Below, in pieces: positions 15,714 to 24,455 of a DNA stretch of 64,000 nt (its first letter is position 1; each line of letters opens with the position of its first letter). The translations under genes and the position numbers were made by a program. Source of the stretch: Flavimobilis massiliensis. GTDB lineage: Bacteria > Actinomycetota > Actinomycetes > Actinomycetales > Cellulomonadaceae. Below the pieces are notes generated by a model. It worked only from the letters and a program-made list of their open reading frames with translations. It had not been told where the DNA came from and did not search any database. Where the stretch lies: assembly GCF_900240335.1 (NCBI RefSeq), contig NZ_LT964979.1, positions 248,001 through 312,000 on the forward strand. The letters are read 5' to 3'.

Positions 15714-18623
15714 GTGACCGAGAACCCCACGACGCCTGATGTCGCTGCACGCACGAGCGCGGAGCCGACGTTCCGCTACACCCCGGCCCTCGCCCAGGAG
15801 ATCGAGCTCCGCTGGCAGGACCGCTGGGCCGAGCGCGGCACGTTCTTCGCGGCCGACCCGGTCGGCGGGCTCCCGGACGGTGACGGCAACTTCGCCGACC
15901 CGGCCTCGTCGTCGTTCTTCGTCATGGACATGTTCCCGTACCCGTCGGGCGCGGGCCTGCACGTCGGGCACCCGCTCGGCTACATCGCGACGGACGTCAC
16001 CGCGCGCTTCCGGCGCATGTGCGGCGATAACGTCCTCCACGCCCTCGGCTTCGACGCATTCGGTCTGCCAGCAGAGCAGTACGCCGTGCAGACGGGTCAG
16101 CACCCGCGCGTGACGACCGAGGCGAACATCGCGAACATGCAGCGTCAGCTGCGTCGCTTGGGCCTTGCGCACGACCCGCGCCGCTCGTTCGCGACGACCG
16201 ACTCCGACTACGTCCGGTGGACGCAGTGGATCTTCCTGCAGATCTTCGACTCGTGGTACGACGCGGACGCCGTGCGTCCGGACGGCGGCACGGGTCGCGC
16301 CCGGCCGATCGCCGAGCTCGAGGCCGAGTACGCGGCGGGCACGCGCGCGCTGCCCGACGGCCGCGCGTGGGCGGACCTCTCGGAGTCGGAGCGCCGTGCG
16401 GCCCTCAACGATCAGCGGCTCGCCTACGTCTCGGACTCGCCCGTCAACTGGTGCCCGGGCCTCGGCACGGTCCTCGCGAACGAGGAGGTCACGGCGGACG
16501 GCCGCTCGGAGCGCGGCAACTTCCCCGTGTTCCAGCGCAACCTGCGCCAGTGGAACATGCGCATCACGGCGTACTCCGACCGCCTCGCGGACGACCTCGA
16601 CCTCATCGACTGGCCCGAGAAGGTCCGTTCGATGCAGCGCAACTGGATCGGGCGGTCGCACGGCGCCAAGGTCCGGTTCGCGGTCGAGGGCGGCCAGGAG
16701 GTCGAGGTCTTCACGACCCGCCCCGACACACTGTTCGGCGCGACCTTCATGGTCGTCGCGCCTGAGCACCCGCTGCTCGACGAGGTTCCCGCGGAGTGGC
16801 CCGACGGCTCGCGTGACACGTGGACGGGTGGCCACGCGAGCCCCGTCGCGGCAGTCGCCGCCTACCGTGCCGAGTCGGCCGCGAAGACGGCCGTCGAGCG
16901 CCAGGCGGACGCGGGTCGCAAGACCGGCGTCTTCACGGGCCACCTCGCGGTCAATCCTGTCAACGGCGCGCTCCTGCCGGTCTTCACGGCCGACTACGTC
17001 CTCATGGGCTACGGCACGGGCGCGATCATGGCCGTCCCCGGCGGCGACGAGCGCGACTACGCGTTCGCGCAGGCCTTTGACGTGCCCGTCATTTACACGG
17101 TCGACGCCCCCGAGGGAACGCCGGACGGCGCGCGCACGGGCGACGGCGCGATCATCAACTCCTCGAACGACACGATCTCGCTCGACGGTCTCTCCGTTCC
17201 GGAGGCGAAGTCCGCGATGACGGCGTGGCTCGTCGAGCGAGGCCTCGGCGAGGCCACGACGACGTACCGGCTGCGCGACTGGCTCTTCAGCCGTCAGCGC
17301 TACTGGGGCGAGCCGTTCCCCGTCGTCTACGGCGACGACGACCAGCCCATCGCGCTGCCCGCCTCGATGCTGCCCGTCGACCTCCCCGAGGTGCCCGACT
17401 ACGCGCCGCGCACGTACGCGGCCGACGACGCCGCGTCGTCGCCCGAGCCGCCGCTCGGCCGTAACGAGGACTGGGTCAACGTGACCCTCGACCTCGGTGA
17501 CGGCCCCCGGCAGTACCGCCGCGACACGAACACCATGCCGAACTGGGCGGGCTCGTGCTGGTACTACCTGCGCTACCTCGACCCGACGAACGCCGACGCG
17601 ATGGTCTCCGCGGAGCTCGAGCGCTACTGGCTCGGCCCCGAGCACAACGCGACGGCGGGCGAGGCCGGCGGCGTCGACCTCTACGTCGGTGGCGTCGAGC
17701 ACGCGGTGCTCCACCTGCTCTACGCGCGCTTCTGGCACAAGGTGCTCTTCGACCTCGGCCACGTCTCGGGCGCGGAGCCGTTCCACAAGCTCTTCAACCA
17801 GGGCTACATCCAGGCGTACGCGTACACGGACGAGCGCGGCGCATACGTCGACGCCTCGACCGTCACCGAGGAGACCGGCCCCGACGGCACGGTGCGCTAC
17901 GTCGCGAACGGCGTCGAGGTCCAGCGTGAGTACGGCAAGATGGGCAAGTCCCTCAAGAACGTCGTCACGCCCGACGAGATGTACGAGGCGTACGGCGCCG
18001 ACACCTTCCGTGTCTACGAGATGGCCATGGGCCCGCTCGACCTCTCGCGCCCCTGGAACACGCGCGACGTCGTCGGCTCGCAGCGCTTCCTCCAGCGCCT
18101 GTGGCGCAACGTCGTCGACGAGACGACGGGCGAGGTCACGGTGACCGACGACGCCCCGAGCGAGGAGACGCTGCGCGCGCTCCACCGTGCCATCGCGGAC
18201 GTCCGCGCCGAGATGGAGGGCATGCGCCCCAACACGGCGATCGCGAAGCTCATCACGCTCAACAACCACCTCACGTCGCTCGACCGCGTGCCGCGCGCGG
18301 CCGCCGAGGCCATCGTCCTCATGGTCGCGCCGCTCGCACCGCACGTCGCGGAGGAGCTGTGGGAGCGGCTCGGCCACGAGCGGTCGCTCGCGCACGAGCC
18401 CTTCCCGACGGCCGACGAGGCCTACCTCGTCGAGGAGACCGTCACGTGCGTCGTCCAGGTCCAGGGCAAGGTGCGTGCGCGCCTCGAGGTGCCGCCGACG
18501 ATCTCGGACGCCGATCTCGAGGCCGCGGCGCTCACCGACCCGGCGGTCGTGCGCTTCCTCGACGGCCGTGAGGTCCGCAAGGCCGTCGTCCGCGCCCCCA
18601 AGCTCGTCAACCTCGTCGTCTGA
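15714..18623 (+). CDS. leuS: Leucyl-tRNA synthetase
   Basis: Class I aminoacyl-tRNA synthetase that charges tRNA-Leu. The 969-residue length and domain order fit bacterial LeuRS: HIGH-type motif HVGH at 83-86 in PYPSGAGLHVGHPLGY, an editing domain with TTRPDTLFGATFM and a GTGAIMAVPGGDERD block, and the KMSKS loop as KMGKS starting at Lys742. The C-terminal anticodon-binding and LeuRS tail domains are complete. The GTG start is set by the -10 box 6 nt upstream. The stop is followed after 2 bases by the GTG of jetA, so leuS and the jet genes appear to form one operon. Confidence 0.97.
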   Translation: MTENPTTPDVAARTSAEPTFRYTPALAQEIELRWQDRWAERGTFFAADPVGGLPDGDGNFADPASSSFFVMDMFPYPSGAGLHVGHPLGYIATDVTARFRRMCGDNVLHALGFDAFGLPAEQYAVQTGQHPRVTTEANIANMQRQLRRLGLAHDPRRSFATTDSDYVRWTQWIFLQIFDSWYDADAVRPDGGTGRARPIAELEAEYAAGTRALPDGRAWADLSESERRAALNDQRLAYVSDSPVNWCPGLGTVLANEEVTADGRSERGNFPVFQRNLRQWNMRITAYSDRLADDLDLIDWPEKVRSMQRNWIGRSHGAKVRFAVEGGQEVEVFTTRPDTLFGATFMVVAPEHPLLDEVPAEWPDGSRDTWTGGHASPVAAVAAYRAESAAKTAVERQADAGRKTGVFTGHLAVNPVNGALLPVFTADYVLMGYGTGAIMAVPGGDERDYAFAQAFDVPVIYTVDAPEGTPDGARTGDGAIINSSNDTISLDGLSVPEAKSAMTAWLVERGLGEATTTYRLRDWLFSRQRYWGEPFPVVYGDDDQPIALPASMLPVDLPEVPDYAPRTYAADDAASSPEPPLGRNEDWVNVTLDLGDGPRQYRRDTNTMPNWAGSCWYYLRYLDPTNADAMVSAELERYWLGPEHNATAGEAGGVDLYVGGVEHAVLHLLYARFWHKVLFDLGHVSGAEPFHKLFNQGYIQAYAYTDERGAYVDASTVTEETGPDGTVRYVANGVEVQREYGKMGKSLKNVVTPDEMYEAYGADTFRVYEMAMGPLDLSRPWNTRDVVGSQRFLQRLWRNVVDETTGEVTVTDDAPSEETLRALHRAIADVRAEMEGMRPNTAIAKLITLNNHLTSLDRVPRAAAEAIVLMVAPLAPHVAEELWERLGHERSLAHEPFPTADEAYLVEETVTCVVQVQGKVRARLEVPPTISDADLEAAALTDPAVVRFLDGREVRKAVVRAPKLVNLVV

Positions 18624-18625
18624 CG

Positions 18626-20155
18626 GTGACGACCGGCACCCCGAGCGCCGGCGTGGGCGGTGCGCTCGCCGCCGTGCAGCGGACGTTCGCGAGCCCGACG
18701 CTCGCGCTCCTGCACAAGGCGAGCGCGCCGTTCGTCGTCGCCGTCTTCGAGACAGTCTTCGTGCCCGGCCGCGGCGCGGTCGGCGCCGACGCGATGCACC
18801 TCGAGGTCGCGCAGCTTCTCGCCGACCTGCGCTCGGCGGGCGTCGAGGGCGTGCCCGGCGAGGCCGCGCGCGTCCTGTGCTCGCGCTGGGTGCGGGAGCG
18901 CTGGCTCATCCGGGACGTCGACGACGCGACGGGGGAGCAGTACCGGCTGACGTCGAGCGCCCAGGAGGCGCTCGAGTTCGTGCGCCGCGCCGGCGGCGCC
19001 CGCGCACTCGTCTCAGAGTCCCGCATTCGTACGCTCCTCGACGCGGTCGAGCGGGCCGCGCACGACGCGAACCCGGACCGTGAGGCCCGCGTCGCGGCGC
19101 TCGACCAGCAGATCGCGCGGCTCACGGCCGAGCGGGACCGGCTCGCGCACGGCGGCGAGGTCGCGGCGGCGTCGTCGGAGCGCATGGAGGAGCAGGTCGA
19201 CCACGTCCTCATGCTCGTGCGCGAGCTCCCGAGCGACTTTGCGCGCGTCGCGGAGTCCATCAAGGCGCTGCAGCGGTCGATCATCGGGCAGCTGCGCGCG
19301 GACGAGCGGCCGACGGGCGAGGTGCTCGAGGAGTACCTCACGGCGTCCGAGAACCTCATGGAGAACACCCCCGAGGGCCGCGCGTTCCTCGGCGCGATGG
19401 AGCTTCTCGGTGACCCCGAGCTCGTCGCGTCGCTCGACGCGCACCTCGCGACCGTCCTGCGCCACCCGTTCGCGCAGCACGTCGACCGCGCGCAGCGCAC
19501 GGCCTTCCGCTCGATCCGGTCACAGGTCGTCGAGGCACTCGAGGTCGTCCAGACCGAGCAGGCGCGCGCGACGCGCACGCTCACCGCGCAGGTCCGTCAG
19601 CGCGACCCGCTGCGCGACCGCGAGCTCGACCATGCGATCCGAGACGCGGTCAACGCACTCACCGCGTGGTTCCCAGTCGCGGGCCGGGGTGCGCGCGTCG
19701 AGCCGCTCACGTGGCTCGGCCGCGCACGCCTGGGCCGCCTGCGGACGACGCTCCACGACCTGCGCCCGGAAGCACCTCCTGCGGCTCTCTCCCAAGCAGT
19801 GCCCGACGACCTCCCCGCGACCGACCTCGCCGAGATCCGCGCGATGGGCGGCCCGCAGACGGGTCTCCTCGCGGAGCACGTCACCGTGCTGACGTCGGAC
19901 GGCACGCCAGTCTCCGTCGCGGACGCGTTTGCACGGGGCGACGCCGCGCTGCGCCGGCCCGTCGAACTCCTCGGCTACTACGAGCTCGCGGCCGACGACC
20001 TCGGCGCCGACACCGGCGCGACGGACGACGACGACGGCTCCGACACGGTCGAGCGCGTCACCGCCGTGCGCGCGGACGGCTCGACCCGTGACTTCCTCGT
20101 GCCGCGCATCCTGCTCGCGGCCCCGACCGACCCTGCCGACGGAGGCATCTCATGA
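18626..20155 (+). CDS. jetA: JetA/MksF-like kleisin subunit (DUF3375)
   Basis: Kleisin-type subunit of a Wadjet/MksBEF SMC complex. The 509-residue protein opens with the DUF3375 pattern TFASPTLALLHKASAPFVVAV. A winged-helix-like segment follows, then long helices (about 135-180 and 190-330, rich in Glu/Arg/Leu), as expected for the part that bridges the SMC heads. In Wadjet, JetA and JetB clamp DNA with the JetC dimer, which extrudes loops on plasmids. GTG lies 2 nt after the leuS stop, with no promoter between, and the 3' end overlaps jetB by 4 nt. Assignment rests on recognised sequence pattern, length and gene order A-B-C; no search was run. Confidence 0.85.
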   Translation: MTTGTPSAGVGGALAAVQRTFASPTLALLHKASAPFVVAVFETVFVPGRGAVGADAMHLEVAQLLADLRSAGVEGVPGEAARVLCSRWVRERWLIRDVDDATGEQYRLTSSAQEALEFVRRAGGARALVSESRIRTLLDAVERAAHDANPDREARVAALDQQIARLTAERDRLAHGGEVAAASSERMEEQVDHVLMLVRELPSDFARVAESIKALQRSIIGQLRADERPTGEVLEEYLTASENLMENTPEGRAFLGAMELLGDPELVASLDAHLATVLRHPFAQHVDRAQRTAFRSIRSQVVEALEVVQTEQARATRTLTAQVRQRDPLRDRELDHAIRDAVNALTAWFPVAGRGARVEPLTWLGRARLGRLRTTLHDLRPEAPPAALSQAVPDDLPATDLAEIRAMGGPQTGLLAEHVTVLTSDGTPVSVADAFARGDAALRRPVELLGYYELAADDLGADTGATDDDDGSDTVERVTAVRADGSTRDFLVPRILLAAPTDPADGGIS

Positions 20156-20997
20156 CGACCGACGAGGCCTTCGTCGACCAGGTGGCGATGGAGGAGGACA
20201 CGCCCGTCCTCTTCGACGGCGATACGGGTCAGCTCCCGCTCGTCACGCGTCGCGCGCTCGCGCTCCTGCTGCGCTCGCGCTACGTCGCGGCCGCGGACCA
20301 CCCGGCCGAGTGGCGGGCGATCCTCTCCGACCAGGACGTCCTCGAGTCGCGTCTCCACGACATGTTCCTCCAGCTCGTCGTCGACCGTGACGACGAGATC
20401 GCGTACAAGACGCAGGTGCGCTCCGACGGCCTGCAGATCCCCGTGCTCCTCAAGGAGGAGCCGTACCGCCGCGTCGAGACGCTCATGATGGTCTTCCTGC
20501 GGGGTGCCTACCGCCAGCAGCGCAACGCGGGCGAGCGGGCCGCGTACGTCGACGCGGAGGATCTCGTCGAGTACGCGCTGAGCTTCCTCGCGCACGGCGA
20601 GACGAACCTCGCGGCTCGACGCAAGGAGGCCGAGAACGCGCTCACCACCCTCGTGCGCGAGCGGGTGCTCGTCGAGGAGACCGAGGGCCGCTTCCGTGTC
20701 CTGCCGATCATCGAGGTGCTCCTGCCCGTCGACCGGCTCCAGGAACTCACGCGCTGGCTGCGCGAGGGCGGGGTCGCGTCGTCGGCGGAGGAGACCGAGG
20801 ACGTCGTGCCCGACGCCCCGGAGCCCGACGTCGCGGAGCCCGACGTCGCGGAGCCCGAGGGCGCGGTGCCCGAGGGCGCCGCGGGCGCGGCGGCGCCGGC
20901 CGACGTGCTGACGCTCGCCGACGCGGCCCGTGAGCCCGACGACGACAGCGCTGACGACGACGGCGCTGATGACGACTCCGAGGAGACCCCGGCATGA
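20152..20997 (+). CDS. jetB: JetB/MksE-like KITE subunit (DUF4194) with an acidic tail
   Basis: Small winged-helix (KITE-type) partner of the JetA kleisin. Residues 1-200 match the DUF4194 layout: a helical start, LFDGDTGQLPLVTRRALALL, then SDQDVLESRLHDMFLQLVVD, and a final winged helix ending IEVLLPVDRLQELTRWL. Residues from about 210 to 281 are an added low-complexity tail rich in Asp, Glu, Pro and Ala, including two exact copies of the 15-bp unit GAGCCCGACGTCGCG. Its function is unknown; it may modulate DNA contact electrostatically. ATG overlaps the jetA stop and the stop overlaps the jetC start (both ATGA), so the three subunits are made together. Confidence 0.83.
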   Translation: MTTDEAFVDQVAMEEDTPVLFDGDTGQLPLVTRRALALLLRSRYVAAADHPAEWRAILSDQDVLESRLHDMFLQLVVDRDDEIAYKTQVRSDGLQIPVLLKEEPYRRVETLMMVFLRGAYRQQRNAGERAAYVDAEDLVEYALSFLAHGETNLAARRKEAENALTTLVRERVLVEETEGRFRVLPIIEVLLPVDRLQELTRWLREGGVASSAEETEDVVPDAPEPDVAEPDVAEPEGAVPEGAAGAAAPADVLTLADAAREPDDDSADDDGADDDSEETPA

Positions 20998-23900
20998 GCA
21001 GCATGAGCCAGACCCTCTTCGGGCTCGTCCCGACGTCCTCGACGGGCCAACAGTGGATCGCCCGGTCGATGCAGCTCATCAACTGGGGCGGCTACGACGG
21101 CTATCACGACGTCGCGCTCGCCTCGACGGCGACCCTGCTCTCGGGCGGGTCGGGCACGGGCAAGTCGACGCTCCTCGACGCGTACATCGCCCTCACCATG
21201 ACGCACACGACGCCGTTCAACGGCGCGTCGAACGCGGCGTCGAGCGGGCGTGCGCGCGGCCCCGAGCAGCGCAACGTCATCTCCTACGTGCGCGGCAAGC
21301 TCGACGAGGCACGCGTCGCGGGCACGGACGCGTCGCGCGACGCCGTCCTGCGCGGCGACACCTCTGACACGTGGTCGGCGCTCGCCATGACGTGGGCCGA
21401 CCAGACGGGCCGCACGTTCACGGCCGTCCGGGCGTACTACGTGCCCCGCGGCGCGACCCGCAACGACGAGTGCGTGCTCGTCCGCGCGACGTACGACGGC
21501 GAGCTCGACCTGCGGGTCCTCGAGCCGGCGGCGGCCGCACGCTTCGCGCGGCCGAGCCTCACGGCGATGGGCCTCGACCTTTACGACACGGACGTCGCGT
21601 TCACGACGCGCCTGCACTCGGCCCTCGGCATCGGCGCGGCGGGCGACGGCGCGAAGGCGATGGCGCTCCTCGCCCGCATCCAGGCGGGCCAGCAGATCAC
21701 GACGGTCGACGCCCTCTACAAGGCGATGGTCCTCGAGGAGCCCGAGACGCTCGCCCGCGCGACGGAGGCCGTCGAGCACTTCGACGAGCTGAGTGAGGTG
21801 CGCGAGGAGATGCTCACCGCGCAGCGCCAGCTCGAGCTGCTTGCGCCCATGACCGAGCTGCGCTCGCGCGTCGACCAGGCCCGCTCCGACCTCGGCGCGG
21901 TTGACGGTCTCGGGCTCGAGGCGACCGCCGAGGGCGGCACGCCCTTCCAGCATTGGCACGACACCCGCCGCCTCGCGCTCGCCCGCGCGCAGGAGCGTGC
22001 GAATCGTGAGGACCACGCGGTCGTCGAGGCCCGACGCTCCTCGCTGGACGCGCAGGTGCTCGTCGCGGAGCGCGAGCTCGAGGAGGTGCGCGACTCCCAG
22101 CGCCGCAACGGCGGCGACGAGATCGGCCGTCTCGAGCGTGAGGTCGTCGCGCTCGAGGACGCGCTCGGCCAGGTTGAGGCACGTCATGCCGCCTTCGAAC
22201 GGCACCGGAGGGTGCTCGACGTCGAGGTCGACGGCAAGGGCGACTTCGAGCGGCTGCGCCGTGAGGCGGGCACGTTCGTCGCGGACCGTGAGACGCAGCA
22301 GCGGGCGCTCGGCGAGCAGGTGTTCGCCGCGCGCACGGAGCTCGCCGCGGCAGAGCAGTCGCTCGCCGCGCTCGAGCGCGAGAAGGCGTTCCTCGCCGGC
22401 CGCCGGTCCAACGTGCCCGAGGGCGAGGACCTCGCCCGGCGCGCTCTCGCCGAGGCTGCGGGCCTCGACCCCGCCGACCTGCCGTTCGTCGCCGAGCTCA
22501 TAGACGTGCGTCCCGAGTACGAACCGTGGCGCTCCGCGATCGGGCAGGCGCTCGGCGGGTTCGCGCTCACGCTCCTCGTCGACTCCGACGACCTTCCCGC
22601 ATTCCGCCGGGCGATCAACAACGTCCGCACCGAGCGCCGCGTGCGCTTCGAGGGCGTCCCCACGGGCAGGCCCGTCGACGAGCAGACCGACCGGACGCTC
22701 CTCGACGGTCGCCTCGAGCTGCGACACGGCCCGTTCACGGGCTGGCTCGCAGAGACGCTCGCGCAGCGCTTCTCGTACGTGTGCGTCGACGACGCGGCCG
22801 AGCTCGGCCGCCATCGCCGGGCGCTCACGCGCACGGGCCAGACGAGCGACGGCCAGCGTGGCGCGCACGGCGGCCGCGCCGGGCGTTCCGTGCTCGGCTT
22901 CTCCTCCGATCGGCGGATCGCCGAGCTCGACGAGGCGCGCCGCGAGGCCGAGGTCGAGCGCGCCCGCGCCCGACGCGCCGTCGAGGAGGCGCTCGCCAAC
23001 GAGGCAGGCTTCACCGACCGTTTCGCGGCGTCGCGTGCGGTGGGGGAGTTCACGTGGGACGAGATCGACGTGCGCGGTGCGGCACGGCTCCTCGAGGAGC
23101 GTCGGGCCCGGCTCGACGCCGTCGTCGCTGGCTCCGACGTCCTGCGTTCGCTGCGCGAGGACGAGCACCGCGTCTCCACCCGGCTGCGCGGGCTCCGCGA
23201 GGAGCACGCGCGCACGGGCGTCGAGCTCGAATCGCTCGAACGCCGGTGGAGCGACCTCACGGACGAGGTCGACGCGCTCGGCGACAGCCTCGCCGCGCTC
23301 GAGGACGCGGGCGTCGTCGCGAGCGACGAGCAGGTGGCGCTCCTCGACGAGGCGCTCGCAGCGTCGCCGCAGAAGGGCGCGGACCTCCGCGCGTTCACCG
23401 CAGCCGTCGCCGGCCTCCAGCGGGACCTCGTCCACCGGCGCGAGCTGGCGACGCACGACCTCGCGGCCGCCCGTGAGGGCCTCGCGTCGATCTTCCTGCG
23501 GTTCCAGGAGCAGTGGCCCAACCCGAACCTCGGCACGGACCCGGACACGTCGTACGACGACTACCGGCGCATCCACGACGACATCGCGCGCGAGCGCATG
23601 TATGCGCTGCAGGAACGATGGAGCCGTGCGATCTCACGCCTCTCGGGCCGTGACCTCACGATGCTCAACACCGCGATCGAGCAGGCCGTCGCCGAGATCC
23701 GCACGCGTATGGAGCCCGTCAATGACATCCTCGCGCAGCTGCCGTTCCACGACGACGACCACCGGCTGCGCATCACCGCGCGCGTCACCGAGGCGGCCGA
23801 CGTCACGTCGTTCCGTCGTGACCTGCGGACCCTCGCCAAGGAGGCGTCAGCCGACGGCACCCCTGCTGAGCGTGAGCGTCGCTACGCGCGCATGGCGCGC

Positions 23901-24356
23901 CTGCTCGCGCGCATTCGTCCCGAGAGCCCCGAGCGGCGGCGGCTCGTCGACGTGCGCGAGCACGTGCGGATCTCCGCGGAGTGCATCGACCTCGACGGCA
24001 ACCACGTCTCCGTCTACGACCACATCGCTGGCAAGTCCGGCGGTGAGTCCCAGGAACTTGTCGCGTTTATCGTCGGCGCGGCGCTGCGCTACCAGCTCGG
24101 TGACGCGGACGCGGCCCGGCCGCGGTATGCGCCCGTGTTCCTCGACGAGGCGTTCATCAAGGCCGACTCGCGCTTCGCGGGACGCGCCGTGGGTGCATGG
24201 CGCGGGCTCGGCTTCCAGCTCATCATCGGTGCGCCCCTCGACAAGGTCGCGGCGCTCGAGCCGCACGTGGACCTCGTCCTCCAGGCGGTCAAGGACGCCT
24301 CGGGGCGTTCCCGTATCCGCTGGGTCGCGGGCGCGGAAACGGTCGACGCGGGCTGA
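20994..24356 (+). CDS. jetC: JetC/MksB-like SMC ATPase
   Basis: SMC-family motor of 1120 residues. Walker A is GGSGTGKST at 51-59. The ABC signature is GKSGGESQ at about 1013-1020 and Walker B VFLDEAF at about 1049-1055. Two long coiled-coil arms (about 280-450 and 640-830) flank a globular hinge region near 470-620. Its placement after jetA and jetB and its SGGESQ signature identify the JetC/MksB group rather than canonical Smc or SbcC. In Wadjet the motor works with the JetD nuclease, but no jetD follows: 99 bases later comes the stop of an opposing gene. The complex may therefore be a condensin-like chromosome or plasmid organiser. Start ATG is the coupled one at 20994; another in-frame ATG lies 3 codons on. 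Confidence 0.88.
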   Translation: MSSMSQTLFGLVPTSSTGQQWIARSMQLINWGGYDGYHDVALASTATLLSGGSGTGKSTLLDAYIALTMTHTTPFNGASNAASSGRARGPEQRNVISYVRGKLDEARVAGTDASRDAVLRGDTSDTWSALAMTWADQTGRTFTAVRAYYVPRGATRNDECVLVRATYDGELDLRVLEPAAAARFARPSLTAMGLDLYDTDVAFTTRLHSALGIGAAGDGAKAMALLARIQAGQQITTVDALYKAMVLEEPETLARATEAVEHFDELSEVREEMLTAQRQLELLAPMTELRSRVDQARSDLGAVDGLGLEATAEGGTPFQHWHDTRRLALARAQERANREDHAVVEARRSSLDAQVLVAERELEEVRDSQRRNGGDEIGRLEREVVALEDALGQVEARHAAFERHRRVLDVEVDGKGDFERLRREAGTFVADRETQQRALGEQVFAARTELAAAEQSLAALEREKAFLAGRRSNVPEGEDLARRALAEAAGLDPADLPFVAELIDVRPEYEPWRSAIGQALGGFALTLLVDSDDLPAFRRAINNVRTERRVRFEGVPTGRPVDEQTDRTLLDGRLELRHGPFTGWLAETLAQRFSYVCVDDAAELGRHRRALTRTGQTSDGQRGAHGGRAGRSVLGFSSDRRIAELDEARREAEVERARARRAVEEALANEAGFTDRFAASRAVGEFTWDEIDVRGAARLLEERRARLDAVVAGSDVLRSLREDEHRVSTRLRGLREEHARTGVELESLERRWSDLTDEVDALGDSLAALEDAGVVASDEQVALLDEALAASPQKGADLRAFTAAVAGLQRDLVHRRELATHDLAAAREGLASIFLRFQEQWPNPNLGTDPDTSYDDYRRIHDDIARERMYALQERWSRAISRLSGRDLTMLNTAIEQAVAEIRTRMEPVNDILAQLPFHDDDHRLRITARVTEAADVTSFRRDLRTLAKEASADGTPAERERRYARMARLLARIRPESPERRRLVDVREHVRISAECIDLDGNHVSVYDHIAGKSGGESQELVAFIVGAALRYQLGDADAARPRYAPVFLDEAFIKADSRFAGRAVGAWRGLGFQLIIGAPLDKVAALEPHVDLVLQAVKDASGRSRIRWVAGAETVDAG

Positions 24357-24366
24357 CGGCACGCCC

Positions 24367-24428
24367 ACCCGAAAGTTTGTGCCCTACCCGCAAGTTCAAA
24401 CCTGCGGGTAGGGCACAAACTTGCGGGT
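24367..24428. terminator. Exceptionally long 26-bp hairpin between jetC and the HerA-like gene
   Basis: Arms 24367-24392 and 24403-24428 pair over 26 positions with one A/G mismatch; the inner 20 bp are perfect around a 10-nt loop. The two sides also contain direct repeats (CAAACCTGCGGGTAG and CAAACTTGCGGGTAG). It sits between convergent stops and can end both transcripts. Its length and internal repeats are more elaborate than the other terminators here, and it may be a copy of a dispersed repeat. Confidence 0.7.
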
Positions 24429-24455
24429 AGATGGAGGGGTTGCGAGACGGAGCGC

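Noticed and set aside
15288..18395. 1035-codon minus-strand open frame opposite leuS
   Set aside because: Composition is repetitive Arg/Val/Glu/Asp without motifs, and it runs antisense to an intact leucyl-tRNA synthetase.
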